Shown piece after piece: positions 24,036-33,979 of a DNA stretch of 64,000 nt (within the stretch, counting starts at the first letter, position 1; each line of letters opens with the position of its first letter). The stretch is from positions 1,173,398-1,237,397 of the forward strand of contig OY253675.1 in the NCBI GenBank assembly GCA_958009085.1, read 5' to 3'. Both the position numbers and the translations under genes were made by a program. Origin of the DNA: Protoeuglena noctilucae. Its lineage: Eukaryota > Chlorophyta > Pedinophyceae > Marsupiomonadales > Marsupiomonadaceae. Under the pieces are notes generated by a model, which had not been told where the DNA came from, did not search any database, and worked only from the letters and a program-made list of their open reading frames with translations.

Positions 24036-24146
24036 CTGCAACGATGGAAACCCCGGGGTGTCAGCTGCCCCGGGGGACGGCACTTCTGCCGCAAGGCGTG
24101 GCTCTGAGAGTCATAGCACCCCTCGACTGTTGAATCGCTCATCATC
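24036..24146 (-). repeat. Dispersed repeat, copy 3 (box C/D-like)
   Basis: Core identical by eye to copies 1 and 2, with the same left extension as copy 2. It is followed directly by unrelated sequence (tgggtctctgg). Confidence 0.6.
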
Positions 24147-24600
24147 TGGGTCTCTGGCGAAAAACGGCCCCCGCGCGCCGTCGCGCCTGCCGAGGCACGC
24201 ATCCTGCTTAGCAAGCGCACACGCGCCGGATGCGGCCTCAATGCCTACACCGTACAGCCGCACAGCTGTATCGCCACTCAAGTGTCGTGCGGCCGGCCCT
24301 TTCGGACCCAAAACGACTCGGCGCGGACGCAGGGAAGGCCTTGGGCAACGTGCTGCGGTAGCCCTGCGTTTTCGTTCGCGCAATCGTGACTGTTGGCTCA
24401 GGGTTGCACGCACTTGTTCTGACAGGATGCGCTGCGCCGGGTCCGAGACCGCGAAAGGCGCCCTGGCAGCGCTGGGGCCCGCCAGTCCTGCCAGTGCACC
24501 TGCGTCGTGCCCATGTCGGAATGGCCTAAAGCTGGCGCGCATCCGGGCCCCACGGTCGGAGCCCAGGCAGCAATGCCGCGATTCACAGCGGGTGCTACGC

Positions 24601-26515
24601 CTACCCCGGGGTGCCCCCCCCCCGCGGCTTGTTGGTCTTGGCCGCCGCGGCCGCGCGCCTCTTGATGGCGTCCCTGTCGGTGCCGTACTCGCCCTCGTCG
24701 TCGCTGCTGCTCCCCGACCCCCCGGACGTGTACCCCCCGTAGGGCTCCAGGCCCTGGTGCACGAGCTTGGCCTCCAGGTACGCCCCCTGCGCGGCCGCGG
24801 GCGCCTGCTCCTCCTGCTGCCGCCGCCACTGCACCACGGCCCGCAGCGCCGCGCCCGTGACCGCCGGGTCCCGCGGCAGCACCGACTGCAGCCGGGCGAG
24901 GTGGTCGGCGCAGGCGGCCAGGGTGGCGTCGACCGCCACCGCGGGGCCGTGGGGCACGGGGGGCCCCACCGCCGCGCGCGTCACCACGGCCGCCACGTGC
25001 GACGCCCCCGCCCGCAGCTCCAGCAGCGTGCGCCGCAGCCGCTCCAGCTGCCGCCGCGCCCCCTCCGCCTCCGCCTCCAGCTGCGCCTGCTCCTGCCTCA
25101 TGGACTCCACCCTGGCCTTGGCGCTCGACGCCTGCACCACCGAGAACCGCAGCGTGTCCAGCTCCCCCTGCTCCCGCTCGATGCGCGCCGCCAGGTCCTC
25201 GATGCGCTCCTCCGCCGCCATGCGCTGCCGGGCCAGGGACAGCGACGTCTTCTGCGAGGCCTGAAACTTGGACACCACCTCCTCGGGGTTGTCTGCCCCC
25301 GTCAGCTCCTTGATCTGACGCTGGGGGAAAGGGGGAAGCGGGGGATGCAAGTGGAGAGAGGGGCGCCCATGGCAGAGCGCAGACGAGTGCCACGCATGCA
25401 GAACTAAGCTGGCTCATTTCGCTGAGAACAGACATGCAGGGCCGTCTCTCAGAGCCGCCCCTTGCACTCTCTCTCACCAGCGCCTCCTCCAGCTCCATGA
25501 GGGTCGTCTGGTCGTCCTCCCCCTGCGTCCCCCTCTGGCTCTCCCTCCCCGCCACCTGCGCCCGGCTCTCCTGCGCGATCTGCTGCATCACGCGCAGGCG
25601 GGGGTTCTCCCGCAGCTGGTCGGCCGTGCGCGCCTGCATGCCCCGGGCCGCCTGCCGCGTCTGCAGGACCTGCCGCCGCTTCTCCATCATCCCCCGCGCC
25701 ATCCGGCTCTCCTCCCGCTGCTGCTGCTCCCGCAGGTCCCACAGGTCCCGCCGCGCCGCGTCCCGCCCGTGCTTGGCGTCCGCCTCCATCAGCGCCAGCT
25801 CGTGCAGGTCCGTCCGCAAGGCGTCCAGGTTGGTCTCCAGCGCCGCCAGCTGCGAGTCGAACGTCACCCGCTCCTCCCGCAGCCGCGCAAGGATCTGCTC
25901 GTACGTCCGACGGATCGACAGCGCCTCCCCGTGCTTGAGCGCCACCTTCTCCAGGCGGTTCTCCAGCTGCCGCAGCGCACGCAGCTCCGGCTCGTGCTGC
26001 TCGTCCAGCGACTGCACCACGCGCGCCTGCTGCGACAGCTGCCGTGTCTCGCTCTGGCGCTCCCGCAGCAGCGACCGCAGACGCGTGCGCTCCTGCACCA
26101 GCTCGTCGTGGCGGCGGCGAAGGCCATGCTCCTGCCGCAACAGCTTCTCAATCTCTTTCGAGACGGGCAGGCGCTGCGTGCGCTGGCGCTGCGGGAAGGG
26201 GGGAGGCCGCGGGTCACTGCGTGTTCGCCCGGTGCACGGAAACACAGCTGCCGGCCCTGCGCGTGCCCCGCGCCCCTCGCCTTGGCCACCGCGCTGGCTC
26301 TCAAGCGCTCTTTGAGGCTCTTATTCTCCTCCTTCAGCTGCTGGATGGTGTTCTGGTTGGTCTGGATGGTCCAATGTGAGACCTCAAAAAAGGCCCGCTG
26401 GTCCTCCTCTGCGGGCTCGCGGCACGGTCAGCACATTGCACGCTTTAAAGGGCTTGCGGGACCAGCGTAGAGATGCGGAATGCCTCCGCCGCTGCGACTC
26501 ACTCTCGTTCATCAT
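24601..26515 (-). CDS. ODA1: Outer dynein arm docking complex subunit, ODA1/CCDC114-like
   Basis: Four exons (26503-26515, 26281-26408, 25478-26188, 24601-25320) join in phase to about 523 residues, starting MMNEKEDQRAFFEVSHWTIQ. Most of the protein is predicted coiled coil. Conserved stretches include NTIQQLKEENKSLKERL near the N-terminus, RRTYEQILARLREERVTFDS in the middle and QIKELTGADNPEEVVSKFQ in the C-terminal half. The last matches the ATG-x-DxxEVIxKF block of the ODA1/CCDC63/CCDC114 family. These proteins form the docking complex that fixes outer dynein arms to axonemal doublets. The C-terminus is Ser/Asp- and Lys-rich. The second intron has a GC donor (AAG|GCGAGG). The 13-base first exon rests on phase and a good GTGAGT donor. 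An ORF-level alternative, another ciliary coiled-coil protein, is less likely. Confidence 0.85.
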
Positions 26516-27463
26516 GCGACGCGAGGGACAGGGCCCCCGGCCCCCGCCCGCGCAGCGGGTTCACCGCGCCTCACGGGCAGCCGATGGAAGGACTGTGAGA
26601 GAAGGGACGGAGGGGTCGGCATGTTCGCATCTACGGCCCAGCGCGGCGGGGCGATGCAGAAATGTCGTGCAGTGCAGGCGCGCGGTTGTGGTGCTCTCGC
26701 GCCAGCGCCAGTCGTGAGGACGGGCGCGGCATATCACTGACCCTACGACAGCGCAGACGCGGGGATGTTGTGCTGCCCCTGCGGTCCTGGGCGCTGGGCT
26801 GGGCTCGGGGGATTTAACTGGTCGACTGCGCGAGGGAGGAAAGCCTGGGACACGCGGTAGCGAGCCTGAGCTCCATGGCTTCAAATAGGTCACTCCACCA
26901 CACCCGGACGATGCTGGCCACACGAGGGCGAAGCCATGCGTCTCGGGTTTCGGGCGTCGGGCGGAGCGGTGTCGGGGGGACATCGCCGTCACACGCGCGT
27001 GCGGGGACGCATATTTGTTCCCTAGCCAACGTGTGTCCGCTCAAGTGCACCGGAACCCCGAGAGACAGCTCGCGAGAGTTACATCGAGCCCACAGCCGGC
27101 CCGGACGTGCATCCTCCCGACCCCGGCTCATAAGCGAGCGTTTCTTTCGGGTGAGCCAGCTGAGGGTCACAGCGTGCGTGCGAGGCTGCTTCTGCGGCGC
27201 GGAGGCGGCGCGGCGCCCCGCACGCCAGCTCGCATGTGGGGGGATGCCGAGGCGCCCCCGGTGGGCGCCGGGCTCGCAGGAGTCCCGCGGGGGCTGGCTT
27301 TCGAAGCTTTGATGACGAAACGTCCCGCGCGGACACGTTGCTCCTCGCGGGGGCTCGCAAGCGCCTGGTTCCCATCTCCCCATGACGCTTTCGCTGCAGG
27401 GCCGCGTTCAAGGGCGGGGCGTGCGACGGCGCGGGCGCGCAGGGGCCCAGGAGGCGGGGAAAG
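26516..27463. other. Divergent promoter region of two ciliary genes
   Basis: About 950 bases separate the start codons of ODA1 (minus) and CFAP20 (plus). No convincing exon was found. 5' UTRs and a shared regulatory region for cilia genes would be expected here, but I see no motif I can name. Confidence 0.4.
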
Positions 27464-28489
27464 ATGTTCAAGAACACCTTCCAATCGGGATTCTTGTCCA
27501 TCCTGTACAGCATTGGCAGCAAGCCCCTTCAGATCTGGGACAAGCAGGTCCGCAATGGCCACATCAAGCGCATCACCGACCAGGTGAGCGCCGCGCTTGA
27601 GCATGGCGTCAGAAAGTCGACACGAGCTCTCCGGTCCCGCCGGGCCTCGGTCGGGGCCTCCGGGGCGGGGAGCGAACGTCTCAGGGTGGTCCCCCTCCGC
27701 CCGGACACACCCCGGCGCCTTACGCCCGGAGCTCCCGCGCCGTGCCTTATCTTCGAATGTAGTGGCTGTGCCGCGTCCCTCTCGCCGCGCCGCGGCTCGG
27801 GGGCCAGGGGAGCGCCTGGGGCCCCACATGCGCCATGTCCGGCCCTCCCCCTCCGCGCCCGCAGGACATCCAGTCCTCCGTGCTAGAGATCATGTCGACG
27901 AACGTCTCGACGACGTATATCACGTGCCCGGCGGACCCCCAAAAGACCCTGGGCATCAAGCTGCCCTTCCTGGTGATGATCATCAAGAACCTGAAAAAGT
28001 ACTTCTCCTTCGAGATCCAGGTGACCCGCGGGGGCGCAGCTGGGTCCGCATGAGACCACAGAGATGGACTGCGGGCACGCGAGGCCCGCGGGACCCGCAC
28101 GCGGCGCCCCGGCCCGGGCCCTTTGAATGCACATGGGCCGCCCCCGCCGCGCGGGCGCCCGGCCCGAACGCCGCCCTCTCCCCGCCCCGCAGGTCCTTGA
28201 TGACAAGAATGTGCGCCGGCGGTTCCGCGCGTCCAACTACCAGAGCACCACGCGCGTCAAGCCGTTCATCTGCACCATGCCCATGCGCCTGGACGAGGGA
28301 TGGAACCAGATCCAGTTCAACCTCAGCGACTTCACGCGCCGCGCGTACGGCACCAACTACGTTGAGACGCTGCGCGTCCAGATCCACGCCAACTGCCGCA
28401 TCCGCCGCATCTACTTCTCCGACCGCCTCTACTCCGAGGAGGAGCTCCCCGAGGAATTCAAGCTCTACCTGCCCGTGCAGAAGTCGTAG
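27464..28489 (+). CDS. CFAP20: Cilia- and flagella-associated protein 20 (BUG22)
   Basis: Three exons (27464-27583, 27865-28020, 28193-28489) give 190 residues, close to the usual ~193. The sequence starts [20 protein letters not shown] and contains [59 protein letters not shown] and [19 protein letters not shown]. These are near-invariant in CFAP20 from algae to animals. It is an inner-junction protein of ciliary doublets needed for normal beat. All introns are GT-AG and the stop is TAG. Confidence 0.97.
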
Positions 28490-28707
28490 ACAGGACGCCA
28501 AAGGGGTCTATGGGGAACGCGGTTGCCACGCGCCGACGGAGCAGGCCCACGTTTGCTGGCGCATACGCGCGCATGTCTCATGAGCCTGGCGCCGCTGGGG
28601 GCTTTGGCCGCCCGGTGTTCGCTTGCGAGGGCGGTGCATCTGCCCCAGACGCTGCGATTGAAATTCTTGAGAACGACCTATCCCTGACACAACGACGACG
28701 TGTCATG

Positions 28708-31700
28708 TCAGGCCGCCCCTCGCTTCGCTTTCTTCTCCTTCCCCTCCCTCTTCTTGCTCTTCTTGTAATCAACCTTCCCCTCGCCGGCCTCCCCCTCTCC
28801 CTCCACTGCGTCGCCTCTCTTCCCCTCCCCCTCCCGCCCGCGCTGCTTCTTCCCACCCCCCGCCCCACCCGCCTCTCCCATCCCATCCACCGTGACAACA
28901 TCACCCCTCTTCTTCCCCTTCTTTCCCTTCTTCCTCCCCTCCCCCTCCCCCGCATCCCCCACTGCCAGACCCCCCACATCCTCCTCTACCTCCAGAAGCC
29001 CACCCATGTCCCCATCACCACCACCATCGCCACCCCCGCCTTCGCCCTCGCCCTGCCCATCCCCCCCACGCCGACGCTTCCTGCGGCGCAACAATGACAC
29101 CAGCCCACTCGCCCATATCATGGCCACACACCAACCCCGCTCTGCAGACCCCCCATGCAGATGCACACGCGCGCCCCCCCACCTGCCCTTGCCCCGTTTC
29201 TCTCCCCCCTCCTCTCCCTTCAGTGCCCTGGCAAACACCGCCTCCATCGCCGCATCCACGTCCGCCCCCTGTCCCTGCGTCCCCTTCTCACGCCGCTCCC
29301 GCGCCCTCCCCCCGAACCCCAGCATCGCCATCACCTCATCCACCACCGCCCCGCCCACCCCCATCGCACGGTGCACCGCCTCCCTCGTACCACCCTTGGT
29401 ACCACCACCGCCCTTGTCACCCTTCGCCCCCCCGCCCTCTCCGCCCCCCGTCTCCTTGGCTCCACCAAACAGCGACTCGTACTCTGCCATCGTCTCACGC
29501 GCCCTCTCTGCGTTTCTAGCCCACGCGTCCCGCGACTGCCGCAGCCCCGCCACGTCGCACTTGCGCAGGAGGGGAGGGCCCCAGCGGAGGCGGGACTAGG
29601 GTGCAAGGGAGACGGGTGCGTGTGGGTGAGGGGGTGAGGTGTGTCGATGCTGCCAGTCACAGATCTGTGTAAGCGCTAGTCATTTACCACTTAGGCAACC
29701 GGTTCCTCTCACCAGCACCTACCCAGCACCCCTTAGCTCTCACCAACACCCACCAGCACCCCCCGTTCCTCTCACCAGCACCCCCTCCTTGTCCCCCAGC
29801 TCCCCCGCAATGGCCTCCCGGTCCGCCACCGCCCCCGCGTCAAAGCACCGCTCCACCGTCCGCGCCCCCGCCCCCGACCGAATGGCCAGCTCTGCATACG
29901 ACCCTTTTAGTGCAGACAGCACCGATGCCTTGGCCTTGGCACCCGCACCCGATGACAGGAAAGCCTCGATGCACCGACAGCCACCACGGTCCATGGCCAG
30001 CTGGGGGGAGAGAGGAGTGGGACTACTAGAGGGTGAGACATGTTAAATGCTGCCTCAAAGACATGGTAATGGTATTAATGGACACCATGCACCGCCAACC
30101 ACTGACAGCGCTACCATCGCTCATAACGGTAATCTTATCGCAGTGACCACATTCCTGCGTCCCCCTCACCGTCACGAGGTCCTCCTGGGGCTGTGCGGCC
30201 ATGCTGGGGGGGGGGGGGGGGGGGGGCAGTGAGTGAGTGGTCAGAAGCAGCAAGTAGGCAATGCAAGCTAGGGCTGTTAAGAGTGTCATGTCAATCACTG
30301 CATGACTCCTCCCCACCCACTGCGCTGCCCCCCACCTGTCTGCGAATGGCTGGCAGTCCGCGTAGGGCATCCCCAGCACCCCCTGCAGGATGCTGCATCC
30401 CAGCACCGACAGGCGGGGCTCGGGGGCACGCGCGGGCTTGCCTTTGCGCTTCTGGCTGCGGGGGCGGGGCACAGGGGACATTCATATGCACATTCGAATA
30501 GAAATGGCATTGAAAACACCGAGTCACAGCCACGCATAAGCAGCGTCACCTCGGCACTCGTCACTATCTCCCCACCACCCTGCTCGCCCCTCACCTCTTG
30601 GTGCGCTCACAACTGCATATAAGCAATACTGCATGGACACTTGTCGCTATAAGCCCATGCGTCTGCCTGCCTCTCACCTCTTGGTGCGCTCCACTTCGTA
30701 GTCGGTCGCCCTGTCCCCCGCCGCCTCCAGCCCCGCCCTGACACCCTCGGGGTCCTTCACCAGACCCTGACAGGGTGGGAGAGACCATGGGACATTGCAA
30801 CAGAAACGCGCGGTTACAATCACGGCATATGGATGCTGTGCATTCACGCGTGCCCACCACTCATGGCACCCGATCAGCACACGAACGCACCGTCACCCAG
30901 CAGAAGCACAGCATAGTACCTATGCTGTGTACACTCATACCAACCACGCCCCTCACCGTCAGCACCAGGCACGGCACCAGCGCCCGCACCCCCCTCTTGG
31001 CCGCCTTGGGGTGCCCCTCTTTCAGTGCACCCCTCAGCGCCTCGCACGCGGCGCGGCACCCTGCCCCCAGCCTGGCGCTGGCGTGCACGGCCGCTGCCAC
31101 CACCCCTCCCCTGCCGTGCTGCAGCAGGTGGGGGAAGTCACCCGCCAACTCACTCAACTGCGAAGGGACAACAAAAGGTGTGGCATTTTGTAGAAGACGG
31201 GAGGGGGTGAGTGAGCACCGGGGATGCCACGACACGCAGAGACTGCCATATGGGGGTAAGTTATCGACCACCCTCCATGTGCTCATGCCAAACACCATAG
31301 TACTGCCCTTCGCCCATCGTCTGCCACAAAACCATAGTCATCCTTGCCAGTCCACTCGCGTCCCCTCACCATGGCCTCCAGGTCTGCCTGGCTGGGCGTG
31401 GAGGACAGTGCCGCCTGCAGCACAAAGTTGGCGTGGGGGTGGCGCGCCAGGCGGGGGGCGCGGCCGACGACGAAGCGCGCCACGAACTCCGAATGAAGGG
31501 GGGCGGGGCACACGGCCAGCACCGCCTGCGTGGGAGAGGGGAGAGATGGGAGGTGGGGGTGCATGGGTGGTAGTGGTAACGAACACACAGTCTGCATGGG
31601 TGCGGATGGGAATGGGTAACGAACACACACTTTGCATGGGTAAACATGGGCAGTGGTGATGCGCACACCATGCATGGCCAGGACCGTTTCATTCAGGATC

Positions 31701-33377
31701 TCTCGCCTCCAGCAGGTGGCTCCCCGCCACCTCCCCCGCCATGCGCCCCACGTCGTCCGCTGCCAGGTCCGCCAGCAGCTGCCCCGCCTGCTTGAGGCCG
31801 GCACCCGAGGGGAGCAGCGCCGAGGAGCCCAGGAGGGAAGGCACCAGCAGAAACACTGGGAGGAGGGCGGAGATAAGGGTGGGGTCATTGGTATGCACTG
31901 GGGTCTGTCACGCTCGCTCATGCCAGTCTCATGTACGACCCCAATCGCACGCATGAATTGCATTCGTGTGTTGTCATCCATGCTCATGTACACAACCCCG
32001 TCGTCTCCTCACCAATGTCCTGGTCCCCCTCGAGTGCGTAGAGCAGCGCCTGGATGGCGGGGGACGCATAGGGATGCATGGCCAGGCGGTCGGTCCACTC
32101 CCCGGGGCTGCGGGACGCCAGGGCAGCCACGGACTTGGCCACGGACATCTGAGGAGAGGGAGGGGATGGATGACAGGAAGTGATTCAGTGTGTGATTGAC
32201 TAAGTGACCCTGCTACGGCCTTGGCCACCGCCATCTGAGGGCAGTGCATGAGCACCAAAGGACTGAGTTAAGGTGTGTTCATCATGTCCCTCACCGTGCA
32301 TTCCGGGAAGGGCGGCGCCTGTTGCCTCTTCGCCCCCGCCCCCTCCAGCTTCCAAGCCCCCCCTCCCCTGCCGCGCTCCAAGTCACACCCAGCTGCCGTC
32401 GACAGCAGCCGCCTCAGCACATGCGACCCGCACTTGTCTGCAGACAGCAGCAGACGCCAGGGACAGTGGAGCCATAGTCACAAAACGTGACTCACTCACC
32501 TGCCGTCATTCTCTCTCCCATGCCCCATGCCTCACCCGCCGCGACCGCGTGCACGTCCCTGGTCATCGCTGCCGTCACGTGACCCATCGCGCGGCGCAGG
32601 GGGCCACTTTCGCTGTCCTCCCCCCCCTCCTCCTCTTCCCTCTGCGCCAGGGCACCGATGCGGTCCAAACACTTGTCAAGCACACGGCTGCCGAAGCTGG
32701 GGGCAGGGGAGCACATCGCGACAGTCACGGTGGTGTTAAATGGCCAGAAATTATCTGTGGTGTGAGAGAACACATGCGCATAGCCACTCCCCTGCCCCGC
32801 TCACAGCCGGCTCACTGCAGCCACCCTCGCCTGTCCACCGCCCAATCTCACCCCCACCCCTGCCCTCGCCTGTCCACCGCCATGGTCCCCAGCGCCTGGG
32901 CATCGAGGCTCTCCACAAACGACGCCAGGTGATGCGGGCCCAGTGCCCCAATCAGCGCCTCCACGGCCAGCGACCCATCGCGGTCACAGCACACCGCCAG
33001 CTGCTGAGGGGCAAGCTCCTGAGTGGAACGAAGAGACGAAGAGGGAGTGGGCAAGGATGTGAGAACAGAGCGGATGTGAGGACAGGACTGCCATGGCGGA
33101 CCCAGGGCCGGGCCACTTCCTCTCTAATCAATTCACTACATGACACACTCATATCATGCCCAAGCAACGACTCGCCTCGAGCACATTCTGGACGAGGATG
33201 TCCCGCTCGTCCTCGTCATCCTGTGGGGAGGAACGCAGGTCCGGCACAGGCGCACGACGCGGGTGCGACCTTCTGTGCCCGCGCTTCCGCCGCGCCCCTC
33301 ACCACCGACTGCAGCTGACCCTTGATCTCCTTCAGATACGCGAGGGTGTCGCGCGAGACCCTCCCAAAAGCCGACAT
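28708..33377 (-). CDS. NOP9: Nucleolar pumilio-repeat protein NOP9
   Basis: Fourteen in-phase exons from ATG 33377 to TGA 28708: 33303-33377, 33176-33220, 32870-33018, 32536-32696, 32295-32437, 32013-32148, 31707-31855, 31370-31525, 30957-31157, 30678-30766, 30336-30455, 30170-30203, 29776-30000, 28708-29595; about 856 residues. PUF-type repeats are evident, for example SFGSRVLDKCLDRI, DKCGSHVLRRLLS, HPHANFVLQAAL and LAMDRGGCRCIEAFL. The block RWGPPLLRKCDVAGLRQ matches the end of the NOP9 fold. The C-terminal ~200 residues are Gly/Glu/Lys-rich and end in lysine clusters (nucleolar-type signals). NOP9 binds the 3' part of pre-18S rRNA and holds back premature processing. Three introns have GC donors (after VLE, VDR/S and HLLE). 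Intron sequences contain small tandem duplications. Confidence 0.85.
30206..30226 (+). repeat. 21-base G homopolymer (C tract of a NOP9 intron)
   Basis: Twenty-one consecutive G on the plus strand, i.e. a pure C tract directly before the CAG acceptor of the 34-base NOP9 exon 12. A similar G16 run at 14079-14094 precedes an ADCS acceptor. Such runs are prone to sequencing length errors. Confidence 0.8.
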
Positions 33378-33979
33378 GGCGCGCGCCACGCCGCGCGGGG
33401 CTGGGGGCGGAGCGCGGAGCCGGGAAAAGCAACGCTGTGCCGCCGCAAGGTCAGGCCCTCCCCCAGAACAACGCAGAGGTATAGGCGGCCGAAAAGGCAC
33501 GGCGACGAATGCATGCGCAGTCAAGGGTTCGCAAGTCGTCGAGTCACGCCAAGCGGACGCGACAGAGCGAACGGGCGGGCCCCTGCCCTCCGTCAGCACG
33601 CAAGGCTTGGTTCGTGCGTGACCTTGGCAGGAGAGGGGTGGGAGAAACGCGTGCGCGCTTCTTCACTTGTTCGAGATTACCTGGTCATGCATGGGCGGCG
33701 CCCAGGACATCCCCCTCGCCCAGGGTTCACTGACACGGTGCGGCCGTCGCAGTGCCAGACCTCCACGGTGGCGCTGCGCCTGTCTTCCTTTGTGCGCCGG
33801 GCACTCCCGCCCTTCCTCCTTCCGCTCGTGTCGCGAGACGCCCTCTGATGCACGCGCACGAGCCCTCCGCCTGCGTCTGCAGCTGCCAAAGCTCCCCCGT
33901 GCGCCTTCTGCGCGCTGCAAGTCCCGCCGTGCCGGCCACCCTAAACTTCTGAGTCACGGTCGTGCGCCAACCCGTCGCC
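33378..33979. other. Divergent promoter region of NOP9 and RRP8
   Basis: About 600 bases between two head-to-head ribosome-biogenesis genes. No exon or named motif recognised. Confidence 0.4.

Noticed and set aside
24398-26245. 615-codon frame covering the ODA1 region
   Set aside because: The first part coincides with the real coiled-coil exon, but the frame then crosses an intron into Gly/Ala/Arg noise. The spliced model keeps ODA1 similarity to the end.
28578-28979. Arg/Gly-rich frame opposite the NOP9 C-terminus
   Set aside because: It mirrors the low-complexity purine/pyrimidine strand of a real exon and has no independent signal.
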